From NCBI GenBank assembly GCA_028692275.1, contig JAQUXR010000007.1:1-64000 (forward strand): a stretch of 64,000 bases of DNA, written 5' to 3'. Under the pieces are notes generated by a model. The model saw only the letters and a list, made by a program, of their open reading frames with translations, ran no database searches and had not been told where the DNA came from. Shown here one piece after another: positions 51,124 to 62,100 of this stretch; within the stretch, counting starts at the first letter, position 1; every line of letters starts with the position of its first letter. The translations under genes were made by a program, and so were the position numbers. Origin of the DNA: Frisingicoccus sp009929615 (GTDB lineage Bacteria > Bacillota > Clostridia > Lachnospirales > Lachnospiraceae).

Positions 51124-54100
51124 ATGGCAAAAGTTATGAAAACTATGGATGGTAACACTGCAGCTGCATGGACTTCTTATGCGTTTACTGAAGTTGCTGG
51201 TATCTTCCCAATCACACCATCCTCACCAATGGCCGAAGTTACAGACGAATGGGCTGCAAACGGCAGAAAGAATATTTTCGGACAGACTGTAAAAGTTGTA
51301 GAGATGCAGTCCGAGGGAGGAGCTTCCGGTACAGTACACGGTTCTCTTTCAACAGGTGCTTTAACAACAACTTACACAGCTTCTCAGGGTCTTCTTCTTA
51401 TGATCCCGAATATGTACAAAATTGCCGGCGAGATGCTTCCTAGTGTATTCCATGTAAGTGCCAGAGCTTTGGCAACACATGCATTGAATATCTTCGGTGA
51501 CCACACAGACGTTATGGCTTGTCGTCAGACAGGTTTCGCTATGCTGTGTTCAAGCTCCGTTCAGGAAGTTATGGACCTTGCTGCAGTAGCACATCTTGCT
51601 GCTCTTAAAGGCCGTGTACCATTCCTTCATTTCTTTGATGGTTTCCGTACATCTCATGAAATTCAGAAAGTTGAATGTACAGACTATGATGAATTAGCTA
51701 AGTTAGTTGATTACGATGCACTTGCTGAATTCAGAAAAGCATCCCTGAATCCGGAACATCCAGTAGTAAGAGGTACAGCACAGAACCCAGATATCTTCAT
51801 GCAGGGTTGTGAAGCTCGTAACCGTTTCTACGATGCTCTTCCAGAAATCGTTGAAGAATACATGGAAAAAGTCAGCACTATGACTGGCCGTGATTACAAA
51901 TTATTCAACTACTATGGCGATCCTCAGGCTGACAGAGTTATTGTTGCTATGGGCTCCATCTGTGATGCAGCTGAAGAAACAATCGACTACTTAATGGCTA
52001 AGGGCGAAAAAGTTGGTATGGTTCAGATTCATCTGTACAGACCATTTAAAGAAGAAGCATTCCTTGCAGCTATCCCTGCAACAGCTACTAAAATTGCTGT
52101 ACTTGACAGAGATAAAGAGAATGGTGCTATCGGTGAACCAGTATATCTGGATACATTGGGCGCATTCTACAGAGCTGGAAAACAGGCTACAGTTGTTGGC
52201 GGACGTTACGGTCTTGGTTCTAAAGACGTTACTCCTTCACAGATTATTTCTGTATTCGAAAACCTGAAACTTGAAGCTCCAAAGAATAACTTCACAATGG
52301 GTATCATCGATGATGTTACTAATCTGTCACTTCCACTTATTCCAGAAGTTGATGTTGCTGGCGAAGGCACAACAAGCTGTAAATTCTGGGGACTTGGTGC
52401 AGATGGTACTGTTGGTGCTAACAAGAACTCCATCAAGATCATTGGTGACCATACAGACATGTATGCTCAGGCATATTTCCACTATGATTCCAAAAAATCC
52501 GGTGGTGTTACACAGTCTCATTTACGTTTTGGTAAAAAACCAATCCGTTCTACATACCTTGTTAAGACAGCTGACTTTGTCGCTTGTCATAACGAAGCAT
52601 ACATCAACCTCTATGATATGTTAGATGATATCAAAGAAGGCGGTACATTCCTGTTTAATACAGAATGGGCTCCTGAAGAGCTTGATGCTAACTTACCAGC
52701 AAACGTTAAGAGAGCACTTGCTAAGAAAAACGTTAAGTTCTACACAATCAACGCTACAAAGATTGCAAGAGAACTTGGTCTTGGTAATCGTACAAACTCT
52801 GTACTTCAGGCTGCATTCTTCAAATTGGCAAACATTATTCCAATCGACGATGCAGTTAAATACATGAAAGAAGCAATCGTTAAATCCTATGGTAAAAAGG
52901 GTGAAGCTATCGTTAACATGAACTACGCAGCAGTAGATGCTGGTGTTGATGGTGCGGTAGAAGTTAAAGTTCCAGCTGAATGGGCTAACGCTGAAGACGT
53001 TGCTGCAACTAATGTAAGAGAAGTTCCAGAATTCGTTAAGAATATTGTTCAGCCTATGAACGCTTGTAAAGGTGATGATCTTCCAGTTAGTATGTATCTT
53101 GGAAGAGAAGATGGACATTTTGAATTAGGAACAGCAGCATACGAAAAACGTGGTGTTGCATCTATGGTTCCAGCATGGGATGCTTCTAAATGTATCCAGT
53201 GTAACCAGTGTTCTTATGTATGTCCTCATGCAACAATCCGTCCAGTTCTTTTAACAGCTGAAGAGAATGCAGCAGCACCTGCTGGATTTGGCGCAGTAGC
53301 TGGTAAAGGTAAAGGCGTTGATCAGTTCATGTTCAAGATGCAGGTATCTCCACTTGACTGTCTTGGATGTGGAAGCTGTGTAAATGTTTGTCCTTCTAAG
53401 GAAAAAGCATTAACAATGGTTCCATCTCATGATGCAGAAGCAGAAGCAGCTAACTGGGATTATGCAATGACAGTATCCAAGAAAGAAAATCCATTGGATA
53501 AATATACTGTTAAAGGCAGCCAGTTCGAACAGCCATTACTTGAGTTCTCCGGAGCTTGTGCAGGTTGTGGTGAAACACCTTATGCAAAATTAATCACACA
53601 GTTATTTGGTGATCGTATGTATGTAGCTAATGCTACTGGATGTTCCTCTATCTGGGGTGCTTCCACACCATCTATGCCTTATACAACAAACGAAAAAGGA
53701 CAGGGCCCTGCATGGAGCAACTCCTTATTCGAAGATAATGCTGAATTTGGTTTAGGTATGTTTATCGGCCAGAAACAGCGTAGAGAAGGTCTTCGCGACA
53801 CAGTTAAAGCTGCAGCAGAAAAAGCTACGGGCTCTGTAAAAGATGCTATGGAAGCTTGGCTTGCAACTATGAACGATGGCGAAGCATCTAAAGCTACATC
53901 TGCAGCATTATTAGCAGCTGTTAAAGATTGCAAGTGTGATGGCGAAGTTAAAGCTGCATGCGAAACAATCGAAGCAAATGCTGACTTGCTCGTTAAGAAA
54001 TCACAGTGGATCTTCGGTGGTGACGGATGGGCATACGATATCGGATACGGCGGCTTAGACCATGTTTTAGCTTCCGGCGAAGATGTTAATGTATTCGTTT

Positions 54101-54648
54101 ACGATACAGAAGTTTACTCTAATACAGGTGGTCAGGCTTCTAAATCTACACCAATGGGTGCTGTTGCTAAATTCGCAGCTTCCGGTAAGAAACAGAAGAA
54201 GAAAGACCTTGGTATGATGGCTGTTGCTTACGGTTATGTATATGTAGCAGAAGTTGCTATGGGTGCAAACCAGGCTCAGTTAGTTAAAGCTTTGAAAGAA
54301 GCTGAAAGCTATCCAGGTCCATCCTTAATCATTGGTTATGCTCCATGTATCAACCATGGTATTAAAGGTGGTATGAGCGGTGCTCAGACAAGAATCAAAG
54401 AAGCTGTTGCTTGTGGATACTGGCATATGTGGAGATTCAACCCAATGCTTAAAGCAGAAGGAAAGAATCCATTTATCCTTGATTCCACTAAAGAGCCTAC
54501 AGGAAGCTTCAGAGACTTCATCCTGAGCGAAGTTCGTTATTCTTCCTTACAGAGAACATTCCCAGAAATCGCTGAAGAAATGTTCCAGAAGAACGAAGCT
54601 GACGCTAAAGAAAGACTTGCTGGCTATATCAAAATGGCTGCTGAATAA
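51124..54648 (+). CDS. nifJ: Pyruvate:ferredoxin (flavodoxin) oxidoreductase
   Basis: This 1174-residue single-chain enzyme oxidises pyruvate to acetyl-CoA and CO2 while reducing ferredoxin, the key step of pyruvate fermentation. Domains run alpha-gamma-delta-beta: TAWTSYAFTEVAGIFPITPSS-type ThDP-pyrimidine region at the N-terminus, a middle gamma domain (about 420-620), two ferredoxin motifs CIQCNQCSYVC (about 690) and CLGCGSCVNVC (about 746), the proximal cluster CAGCGETP (about 812), and the ThDP diphosphate region GDGWAYDIGYGG. AAAGGAG sets the ATG at 51124; an in-frame start at 51073 lies on the promoter. Codon bias is the strongest in the window. Flanked by its own promoter and terminator. 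Confidence 0.97.
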   Translation: MAKVMKTMDGNTAAAWTSYAFTEVAGIFPITPSSPMAEVTDEWAANGRKNIFGQTVKVVEMQSEGGASGTVHGSLSTGALTTTYTASQGLLLMIPNMYKIAGEMLPSVFHVSARALATHALNIFGDHTDVMACRQTGFAMLCSSSVQEVMDLAAVAHLAALKGRVPFLHFFDGFRTSHEIQKVECTDYDELAKLVDYDALAEFRKASLNPEHPVVRGTAQNPDIFMQGCEARNRFYDALPEIVEEYMEKVSTMTGRDYKLFNYYGDPQADRVIVAMGSICDAAEETIDYLMAKGEKVGMVQIHLYRPFKEEAFLAAIPATATKIAVLDRDKENGAIGEPVYLDTLGAFYRAGKQATVVGGRYGLGSKDVTPSQIISVFENLKLEAPKNNFTMGIIDDVTNLSLPLIPEVDVAGEGTTSCKFWGLGADGTVGANKNSIKIIGDHTDMYAQAYFHYDSKKSGGVTQSHLRFGKKPIRSTYLVKTADFVACHNEAYINLYDMLDDIKEGGTFLFNTEWAPEELDANLPANVKRALAKKNVKFYTINATKIARELGLGNRTNSVLQAAFFKLANIIPIDDAVKYMKEAIVKSYGKKGEAIVNMNYAAVDAGVDGAVEVKVPAEWANAEDVAATNVREVPEFVKNIVQPMNACKGDDLPVSMYLGREDGHFELGTAAYEKRGVASMVPAWDASKCIQCNQCSYVCPHATIRPVLLTAEENAAAPAGFGAVAGKGKGVDQFMFKMQVSPLDCLGCGSCVNVCPSKEKALTMVPSHDAEAEAANWDYAMTVSKKENPLDKYTVKGSQFEQPLLEFSGACAGCGETPYAKLITQLFGDRMYVANATGCSSIWGASTPSMPYTTNEKGQGPAWSNSLFEDNAEFGLGMFIGQKQRREGLRDTVKAAAEKATGSVKDAMEAWLATMNDGEASKATSAALLAAVKDCKCDGEVKAACETIEANADLLVKKSQWIFGGDGWAYDIGYGGLDHVLASGEDVNVFVYDTEVYSNTGGQASKSTPMGAVAKFAASGKKQKKKDLGMMAVAYGYVYVAEVAMGANQAQLVKALKEAESYPGPSLIIGYAPCINHGIKGGMSGAQTRIKEAVACGYWHMWRFNPMLKAEGKNPFILDSTKEPTGSFRDFILSEVRYSSLQRTFPEIAEEMFQKNEADAKERLAGYIKMAAE

Positions 54649-54686
54649 TTCAATAGTTATTTAGATATACGTGGTTAAATAAAAGA

Positions 54687-54718
54687 GACACCGTCTGGTT
54701 TTCCAGACGGTGTCTTTT
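54687..54718. terminator. Bidirectional terminator after nifJ
   Basis: A perfect 12-bp stem (54687-54698 with 54703-54714) and 4-base loop, with AAAA before and TTTT after, so it can serve both nifJ and the convergent lipoprotein gene. Confidence 0.93.
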
Positions 54719-54735
54719 GTTGTTAAAGGCAGTTG

Positions 54736-55116
54736 TTATTGACCGCTTTCGGCGGATTCGCTTTCAAACCCATTAATACCGGGCATAGCTGCTTTTTCCT
54801 GGTCAAATATGGATTTTTCTGAATTATCTTTGTCTCTTAAATAAGCCCCCATGAGTTTATCTTCGCGGTACCGAAGGATAGCAGTTGTGCCGTCAGCCAG
54901 ACTGTAGACTTCAATATTTTCATGTTCAGCCAGACTTTTGTCGCTTGTGCCGAGTAAATCTTCAATATCGGTCCGTGCCATTCCGGAATATAAGCCCTGA
55001 ACATGTTCTGAGGTCAGGTCGGTCCGTGCCTGTGTGCCGGCAGTATCCGCCTTTCCACAGCCAGTGAGAAGAAATATGGTAAGGAATGAGAGAAAAATGA
55101 AAAGTTCTTTTTTCAT
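54736..55116 (-). CDS. Small lipoprotein, BamE/SmpA-like fold possible
   Basis: This 126-residue protein has a signal peptide ending in the lipobox LTGC (Cys20), so it is probably anchored to the outer face of the membrane. The middle (about 40-95) reads GMARTDIEDLLG followed by a YSLADGTTAILRYREDKL strand pair, which recalls the helix-helix-three-strand fold of BamE/SmpA-type domains found in Gram-positive lipoproteins. The function is not known. AGGAGGTAC precedes the ATG. It is convergent with nifJ. Confidence 0.75.
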   Translation of the reverse strand: MKKELFIFLSFLTIFLLTGCGKADTAGTQARTDLTSEHVQGLYSGMARTDIEDLLGTSDKSLAEHENIEVYSLADGTTAILRYREDKLMGAYLRDKDNSEKSIFDQEKAAMPGINGFESESAESGQ

Positions 55117-55176
55117 AAAAGTACCTCCTGAATTAGATTAAAAGATAGTACTAGTATGGACTTTTACAAAAAAAAT

Positions 55177-55212
55177 ATGAGTGTCTTTATTTTTTATAAC
55201 AAAGACACTCAT
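55177..55212. terminator. Terminator of the DUF1846 gene
   Basis: A perfect 12-bp stem (55177-55188 with 55201-55212) flanked by T-rich runs on both strands. On the minus strand it follows the stop of the DUF1846 gene by a few bases. Confidence 0.85.
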
Positions 55213-55216
55213 ATTT

Positions 55217-56725
55217 TTAGTTATAGGACAAACTATCTGATGGATAGAATGGGTCACAGGTGACATCGATACCAAGTTTTCGAAGAGTCTGCTCATCGTT
55301 TCGGGTCAGCATAATCGTTGAGTGGGCCTGAAGACCACGAAGCTTGCTGAGACTCTCCATAGCAACCTGAGCAACGGGATTCGTCACAGCACTGATACTC
55401 AAAGCAATTAAAATTTCTTCGCTGTTCAGTGCAGAATATTTATTATGAAGATGGTCTTTCTTCAAATGAATCATAGGTTCTAAAATATTATGGGAGATTA
55501 GTGGAATTTCGTCAGCAATGCCGGATAAGGATTTGATGGCATTTAAAATCATAGCACTGCAGGCTCCCATGAGTTCGGATTTGCGTCCGGTAATAATCGG
55601 ACCATTTTCTGGCAATTGAATCGATGTTACAGAGCATATATCATTATTAATGAGGATGCCTTTGTACTTATCCGCTAATTCCCTGGCAGGTGTGACAACG
55701 GAACGGTCTTCTTGCTTTAAACCCATATTTTCCATAATCAAATTCATGCGCTGCATAACATCTTCGTTAATCAGACCTTTTTTATAATCACAGACGGTTT
55801 TGAAATAACGTCGGATGATTTCCTGCCTTGAAGCTTCCTGAACAATATCGTCATTGATAATACCGAATCCAATGCGGTTAACGCCCATATCTGTTGGCGA
55901 TTTATAAACAGAAGGCATATTTGTGATACGTTCAATAATGCGGCGGACAACAGGGAACATCTCCAAATCACGATTGTAGTTAACGGCAGTTACACCATAA
56001 ACATCAAGGTGGAAGGAGTCTATCATATTCACATCTTTTAAATCGACGGTAGCAGCTTCATAGGCTACATTCAGAGGATGCTTCAGAGGAACGTTCCACA
56101 CAGGAAATGTTTCAAACTTAGAGTAGCCGGCAAATTTCCCAAGGCGATGCTCGTGATAAAGCTGGTTAAGGCAGGTGGCTAATTTACCGCTGCCTGGGCC
56201 GGGTGCAGTAACAACGACAATCGGCTTGGTTGTTGTGATATATGGATTACGTCCATAGCCTTCGGCACTTACAATGGTATCCACATCCGTCGGATAGCCG
56301 GGAATAGCTTCATGTGTGTAGACTTTGATATTACGGCGTTCTAATTTGTTAATAAAAACAGTTGTTGCCGGCTGGCCGCTGAAACGGGTAATAACAACAC
56401 TGTTGACCTCTAATCCGTATTCACGCAGGTCATCAATGAGACGAAGAACATCCATATCATAAGTGATTCCAAAATCTCCACGGATTTTATTACGTTCAAT
56501 GTCTCCGGCATAGACGCAGATTATAATTTCCGACTGGTCCTTTAACTGCTGAAGTAATTTGATTTTTGCATTTTCATCAAATCCCGGAAGAACTCGTTTG
56601 GCATGCAGGTCGGAAATGAGCTTTCCACCAAATTCCAGATAGAGTTTGTCATAATTGTTGACGCGTTCCAGAATATATTTGGATTGTTCGGAAATATATT
56701 TTTCCGGGTCAAATCCCTTTTTCAT
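55217..56725 (-). CDS. DUF1846-family protein
   Basis: This 502-residue protein is a full-length DUF1846 member, a family common in Firmicutes with structures known but no settled function. It carries a P-loop-like GPGSGK stretch (about 182-187, within TAPGPGSGKLATC), so nucleotide binding is plausible. No signal peptide or membrane segment is seen. AGGGGG precedes the ATG at 56725; an in-frame start at 56758 precedes that site. It has its own promoter and terminator and is divergent from the M16 peptidase gene. Confidence 0.85.
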   Translation of the reverse strand: MKKGFDPEKYISEQSKYILERVNNYDKLYLEFGGKLISDLHAKRVLPGFDENAKIKLLQQLKDQSEIIICVYAGDIERNKIRGDFGITYDMDVLRLIDDLREYGLEVNSVVITRFSGQPATTVFINKLERRNIKVYTHEAIPGYPTDVDTIVSAEGYGRNPYITTTKPIVVVTAPGPGSGKLATCLNQLYHEHRLGKFAGYSKFETFPVWNVPLKHPLNVAYEAATVDLKDVNMIDSFHLDVYGVTAVNYNRDLEMFPVVRRIIERITNMPSVYKSPTDMGVNRIGFGIINDDIVQEASRQEIIRRYFKTVCDYKKGLINEDVMQRMNLIMENMGLKQEDRSVVTPARELADKYKGILINNDICSVTSIQLPENGPIITGRKSELMGACSAMILNAIKSLSGIADEIPLISHNILEPMIHLKKDHLHNKYSALNSEEILIALSISAVTNPVAQVAMESLSKLRGLQAHSTIMLTRNDEQTLRKLGIDVTCDPFYPSDSLSYN

Positions 56726-56766
56726 AAGTTTATCCCCCTGTATGTAAAAAATTAACATTCAAAAAC

Positions 56767-56796
56767 AGTATATCATAAAGGACACCCGGTATACAA
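56767..56796 (-). promoter_or_regulatory. Promoter of the DUF1846 gene
   Basis: On the minus strand, TTGTAT (56796-56791), 18 bp, TATACT (56772-56767), about 35 bp upstream of the start codon. Confidence 0.5.
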
Positions 56797-56885
56797 TTCG
56801 GACTTGGTAAAATTCTACTGTTATTTTAAGGAAATTTATAGTATACTTTTATGCTATAAGGAAATTAGATAATTGAGGTATAAGA

Positions 56886-58136
56886 ATGACACATGAACGA
56901 ACTATGAAAAATGGCATCCGGGTCATTATGGAAGAAATGCCCCATTACCGTTCGGTTTCGATTGGCATATGGGTTAAAGTGGGCTCCATGTATGAGAAGA
57001 TTGAAAATAACGGTATGGCCCATGTTATTGAACATATGCTTTTTAAGGGTACATCCCGGCGGACAGCGGCAGATATTGCCAATGAGATGACGGCAGTGGG
57101 TGGAAATACAGACGCTTTTACCTGTAAGGACTGTACCTGCTATTACGCAAAAACACTTGATATTTATGCAGAACAGGCGATAGATATACTTGGAGATATG
57201 CTGTGTGACTCCTTGTTTGATGAAACAGAATTAAAAAAGGAAATCGGAGTCATTCTGGAAGAGATAGATATGTATGAAGATTCTCCCGAGGATTTGGTTC
57301 ATGAGCATCTGCAGATGGAGGCCTGGAAGAATCATCCTTTAGGATATCTCATATCCGGTCAGAAGAAACAGGTGGCTTCTTTTACAAGAGAACAGGTATT
57401 AGAATTCTTTAGACAATATTATGTTGGAGAGAATATTGTTATTGCTGTTGCCGGACATTTTGAAGAAAATCAGATGTATGACTGGTTATGTACCCATTTT
57501 GAACGAATACCAAAGGGAGAAAGGGCTCTGTTAGGGGCTGCTCCACAGTTTAAGCCCATTTTATGGACGAAGAGTAAGAATATTGAGCAGAATCATATCT
57601 GCCTGGCATTTGACTGCTGTACGGTGCTGAGTGAAGAACGGTATATTATGACTGTAGCTAATAATCTTTTTGGGGGCAATGTAAATTCCCGTTTATTCAT
57701 GAAGATTAGAGATGAACTTGGCCTGGCCTATTCGATTTATTCCTATGGAAGTTCCTACGAGCAGGCAGGAATGTTTCAGGTATATGCGGCCATGCAGCCG
57801 TCACAGACAGAAGCGGTAATGGAAGCCGTATTTAAAGAAATTGAACGAATGGCTCTCCATGGTGTTAAGGAAGAAGAATTGAGGATTGCTATACAGCAGA
57901 TAAAAGCTGAGATGATTCTGGGCTATGAAAACAGCTATAATCGGATGGGTGCTCAGGGGAAGTCCCTTCTTATCCGAAATAAAGAGGTTCCATTGGAAGA
58001 AGATTTAGAAAAGATATGCAGTGTGAGCTGTGCGGATGTTCAGCAGTTTTTTAAAAAATATTTCAGACGTGAAGATTGTGCCATCGCTGTTGTTGGCGAT
58101 TTGAATAATATTAAGAACAAGAAATACAGGATTTAA
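56886..58136 (+). CDS. M16-family zinc metallopeptidase
   Basis: This 416-residue peptidase has the inverted zinc motif HVIEH (HxxEH, about 46-50) with the third ligand Glu in the following VILEEIDMYED region, and two M16 half-domains. It resembles B. subtilis YmxG/MlpA-type processing peptidases, which are often encoded near pnp; here pnp is 7 kb away. It is probably cytoplasmic, as no signal peptide is seen. A possible TATACT at about 56843 may serve as -10. The HAAS-domain gene follows after 11 bp, so they share an mRNA. Confidence 0.9.
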   Translation: MTHERTMKNGIRVIMEEMPHYRSVSIGIWVKVGSMYEKIENNGMAHVIEHMLFKGTSRRTAADIANEMTAVGGNTDAFTCKDCTCYYAKTLDIYAEQAIDILGDMLCDSLFDETELKKEIGVILEEIDMYEDSPEDLVHEHLQMEAWKNHPLGYLISGQKKQVASFTREQVLEFFRQYYVGENIVIAVAGHFEENQMYDWLCTHFERIPKGERALLGAAPQFKPILWTKSKNIEQNHICLAFDCCTVLSEERYIMTVANNLFGGNVNSRLFMKIRDELGLAYSIYSYGSSYEQAGMFQVYAAMQPSQTEAVMEAVFKEIERMALHGVKEEELRIAIQQIKAEMILGYENSYNRMGAQGKSLLIRNKEVPLEEDLEKICSVSCADVQQFFKKYFRREDCAIAVVGDLNNIKNKKYRI

Positions 58137-58147
58137 AAGGAGGAACT

Positions 58148-58576
58148 ATGACAAAACAGGGATTTTTATTAGAACTTCAGGCTGCCCTGGCGGAAGAATT
58201 GTCGGATGCACAGGTCTATGAACAGGTAAATTATTATAGCAATTATATCGATGAACAGATGGGATTAGGACGCAGTGAGTCTGAGGTTCTTCAAGAGCTT
58301 GGAGATGCCCGGCTGATTGCCAGAACGGTTATCGACGGTATTGAGCAGGACAGTGCAGGCTATACGATTCATACAGGGACAACCTATACCAGTGAAGAGG
58401 CTTCTATGGAGCCGGATTGGAAAGTGAAGATGAAAGCCTACGGATGTCTGGGGTTAGTTCTCATTGTTATTTTTCTTGTAATCGCTTTAGTGACCCGGTT
58501 ATTTATCTGGATGCTGCCGTCGATTCTTGTTGTTGCTTTGCTTGTGTGGATATTTAAGCAGTTGAACGGACGTTAG
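58148..58576 (+). CDS. HAAS (DUF1700)-domain membrane protein
   Basis: This 142-residue protein has an N-terminal HAAS alpha-helical domain (about 1-65, with YYSNYIDEQMGLGRSE and the ELGDARLIA repeat-like end), a linker and two membrane helices (about 95-116 and 119-138). Such proteins often accompany PadR regulators or act as membrane sensors, but no PadR gene is adjacent. AAGGAGG precedes the ATG. It lies between the M16 peptidase and rlmH genes. Confidence 0.8.
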   Translation: MTKQGFLLELQAALAEELSDAQVYEQVNYYSNYIDEQMGLGRSESEVLQELGDARLIARTVIDGIEQDSAGYTIHTGTTYTSEEASMEPDWKVKMKAYGCLGLVLIVIFLVIALVTRLFIWMLPSILVVALLVWIFKQLNGR

Positions 58577-58592
58577 AATACGGGAGAATTGG

Positions 58593-59072
58593 ATGAAAAT
58601 TACGATTATTTGTGTGGGTAAAGTTAAAGAAAAGTTTTACAGAATGGCTTTGGATGAATACGCAAAACGCCTGAGCCGTTACTGCAAACTGGAAATTCTC
58701 GAACTGGAAGATGAAAAGACACCGGACCGGGCCAGTGACCACGAGATGACCCTGATTAAGGACAAAGAGGGCGAACGTATTTTAAAAGCCATTAAGAAAG
58801 ATGGTACAGTGATTGCCCTTGCCATTGAAGGCAGAAAACTTTCCTCAGAAGGACTGGCGAAGAAAATTTCTTCTCTGGGTGTGCAGGGCGAAAGCCACAT
58901 TCAATTTATCATCGGAGGTTCACTGGGACTTTCGGAGAATGTACTAAAAACAGCGGATATGCTTTTGAGTTTTTCAGAGATGACCTTTCCCCATCAGCTC
59001 ATGCGGGTGATACTTTTGGAACAGATTTACCGAAGTTATCGTATTATACAGGGAGAACCCTATCATAAATAA
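58593..59072 (+). CDS. rlmH: 23S rRNA (pseudouridine-1915 N3) methyltransferase
   Basis: RlmH methylates pseudouridine 1915 in helix 69 of 23S rRNA on assembled ribosomes. The 159-residue length is exact for the family. The SPOUT knot is seen in FIIGGSLGLSENVL and the SFSEMTFPHQLMRVILLEQIYR run, ending GEPYHK. It follows the HAAS gene by 16 bp, and carB has its own promoter just downstream. Confidence 0.96.
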   Translation: MKITIICVGKVKEKFYRMALDEYAKRLSRYCKLEILELEDEKTPDRASDHEMTLIKDKEGERILKAIKKDGTVIALAIEGRKLSSEGLAKKISSLGVQGESHIQFIIGGSLGLSENVLKTADMLLSFSEMTFPHQLMRVILLEQIYRSYRIIQGEPYHK

Positions 59073-59080
59073 AAAATACA

Positions 59081-59109
59081 TTGCTAGTCTATCTTATTTA
59101 ATGTATAAT
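59081..59109 (+). promoter_or_regulatory. Promoter of carB
   Basis: TTGCTA (59081-59086), 17 bp, TATAAT (59104-59109), beginning 8 bp after the rlmH stop. Confidence 0.7.
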
Positions 59110-59129
59110 ATTTGTAATAATTTACAAAT
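59110..59129 (+). promoter_or_regulatory. Operator candidate at the carB start point
   Basis: ATTTGTAA-TAAT-TTACAAAT is a perfect 8-bp inverted repeat starting at the base after the -10, so it covers the transcription start. A further TACAAATT half-site follows at 59133. A repressor bound here would block initiation. Confidence 0.5.
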
Positions 59130-59153
59130 TTATACAAATTGGGAGGAAGAAAG

Positions 59154-62100
59154 ATGTCACAGAGAAAAGATATCCACAAAGTGCTTATTATAGGTTCCGG
59201 TCCGATTATTATTGGACAGGCATGTGAATTTGATTATTCAGGAACACAGGCATGTAAAGCCCTCAGAAAATTAGGTTATGAGATTGTATTAGTCAACTCT
59301 AATCCGGCGACCATTATGACGGATCCGGAGACAGCTGACGTTACTTATATTGAACCGCTTAATGTTGAGCGGATTGAGCAGATTATTGCCAAAGAAAGAC
59401 CAGATGCCCTTTTGCCGAATCTCGGCGGCCAGTCGGGTCTTAATTTATGCTCTGAGCTTGCAAAAGCAGGCATTCTTGAGAAATATAAGGTTCAGGTTAT
59501 CGGTGTTCAGGTGGATGCCATTGAACGTGGTGAAGACCGTATGGAATTTAAGAAGACTATGAATGAGCTTGGTATTGAGATGGCCCGCAGTGAAGTGGCA
59601 TATTCCGTTGAAGGAGCTTTGGAAATTGCAGAAGAATTAGGTTATCCGGTTGTTCTTCGTCCGGCTTATACCATGGGCGGAGCCGGCGGCGGTCTTGTTT
59701 ACAATGTTGAAGAGTTAAAAACAGTCTGTGCCAGAGGACTTCAGGCCAGTCTCATTGGTGAGGTTCTCGTTGAGGAATCTATTCTTGGATGGGAAGAGCT
59801 GGAATTAGAAGTTGTCCGTGATGCGGATAATAACATGATTACGGTATGTTTCATTGAGAATATTGACCCTCTCGGTGTTCACACCGGCGATTCTTTCTGT
59901 GCAGCACCGATGCTGACGATTTCTGAAGAGGTTCAGAAACGTTTACAGGAAAAGTCTTATAAGATTGTAGAATCGATTGAGGTTATCGGTGGAACCAATG
60001 TACAGTGGGCTCATGACCCTGAAACGGACAGAGATATTATTATTGAAATCAACCCAAGAACCTCCCGTTCCTCTGCATTGGCTTCCAAAGCAACCGGATT
60101 CCCAATTGCCCTTGTATCTGCTATGCTGGCAACGGGTCTTAGGTTAGCAGATATTCCATGTGGCAAGTACGGAACTCTGGATAAATATGTTCCGGATGGC
60201 GACTATGTTGTTATTAAATTTGCCCGCTGGGCCTTTGAAAAGTTTAAAGGTGTGGAAGATAAGCTGGGTACTCAGATGCGTGCTGTTGGCGAAGTTATGA
60301 GTATTGGTAAGAACTATAAAGAAGCTTTCCAGAAAGCCATTCGAAGCCTTGAGATTGGTCGGGCCGGTCTTGGACATGCGGCAGACTTTGATACAAAATC
60401 TAAAGAGGAACTTCTTCGCATGCTGATGACACCGACCAGTGAACGTCATTTTATTATGTATGAGGCACTGAGAAAAGGTGCCACAGTTGATGAGATTTTC
60501 GATATTACAAAAGTCAAACATTATTTCATTGAGCAGATGAAAGAACTTGTGGAAGAGGAAGAAGCCTTAGCTGCATCCAAAGGCCAGCTGCCGTCGGATG
60601 AAGCTCTGATTTCTGCAAAGAAGAGCGGATTCTCCGACAAATACCTGAGTCAGATTCTGGAAGTCAGCGAAGATGATATTCGAAATAAACGTCTTGCTAT
60701 CGGACTGGAGGAACGCTGGGAAGGTGTTCATGTCAGCGGTACACAGGATAGTGCTTACTACTATTCGACATATATTGGCGAAGATAAGAATCCAATCAGC
60801 AGTGGAAAGCCAAAGATTATGATTCTCGGTGGTGGACCAAACAGAATCGGTCAGGGTATTGAATTCGATTACTGCTGTGTTCATGCATCCCTCGCTTTAA
60901 AGAAATTAGGATTTGATACAATCATTGTAAACTGTAATCCTGAAACAGTTTCTACAGATTATGATACATCAGATAAACTCTATTTTGAACCATTGACTCT
61001 GGAAGATGTTCTGAGTATTTATAACAAAGAAAAACCAGTGGGTGTCATCGCTCAGTTTGGTGGTCAGACACCATTGAATCTTGCCGATGATTTGGAAAGA
61101 AACGGTGTAAAGATTCTTGGTACAGCACCATCCGTTATTGATTTGGCTGAGGATAGAGACTTGTTCCGTGCAATGATGGAAAAATTAGAGATTCCTATGC
61201 CTGAGTCAGGAATGGCTGTTAATGTGGAAGAAGCATTGGAGATTGCAGAGGGTATTGGATATCCTGTAATGGTTCGTCCTTCATATGTTCTTGGTGGACG
61301 TGGTATGGAAGTTGTTTATGATGCTGACAGTATGGCAGGTTATATGAAAGCAGCCGTTGGTGTAACACCGGACCGTCCGATTCTTATTGACCGTTTTCTT
61401 GGTCATGCGACGGAATGTGAGGCAGATGCTATCAGTGATGGTACTCATGCTTTTGTTCCGGCAGTTATGGAACATATTGAACTTGCCGGCGTTCATTCCG
61501 GTGATTCAGCCTGCATCATTCCATCCAAACATCTTTCAGATGAGAATGTTGAGACAATTAAAGAATATACCCGTAAGATTGCAGAAGAGATGCATGTTAA
61601 AGGGCTTATGAATATGCAGTACGCCATTGAGAATGGAAAAGTTTTTGTTTTAGAGGCCAATCCAAGAGCTTCAAGAACAGTTCCGCTGGTATCTAAGGTA
61701 TGCAATATCCGTATGGTACCACTGGCTATTGATATTGTAACTTCTGAATTGACAGGAAGACCATCACCGGTGCCGGAACTTAAGGAAAAACACATTCCAT
61801 ATTATGGCGTTAAGGAAGCGGTATTCCCATTTAATATGTTCCAGGAGGTAGACCCGGTACTCGGACCTGAAATGCGTTCCACAGGTGAGGTTCTCGGACT
61901 TTCCGAATCCTATGGCGAAGCGTTTTGTAAGGCCCAGGAAGCAACCCAGACCAAGCTTCCTTTAGGTGGTACAGTGCTTATTACCGTATGTGATAAAGAT
62001 AAGCCGGAAGTTGTCGAAGTTGCTAAAGCTTTTAACGAAGCAGGATTTAAAATCATGGCATCAAAACATACCTGTAAACTCATTCAGGAGGCTGGAATTG

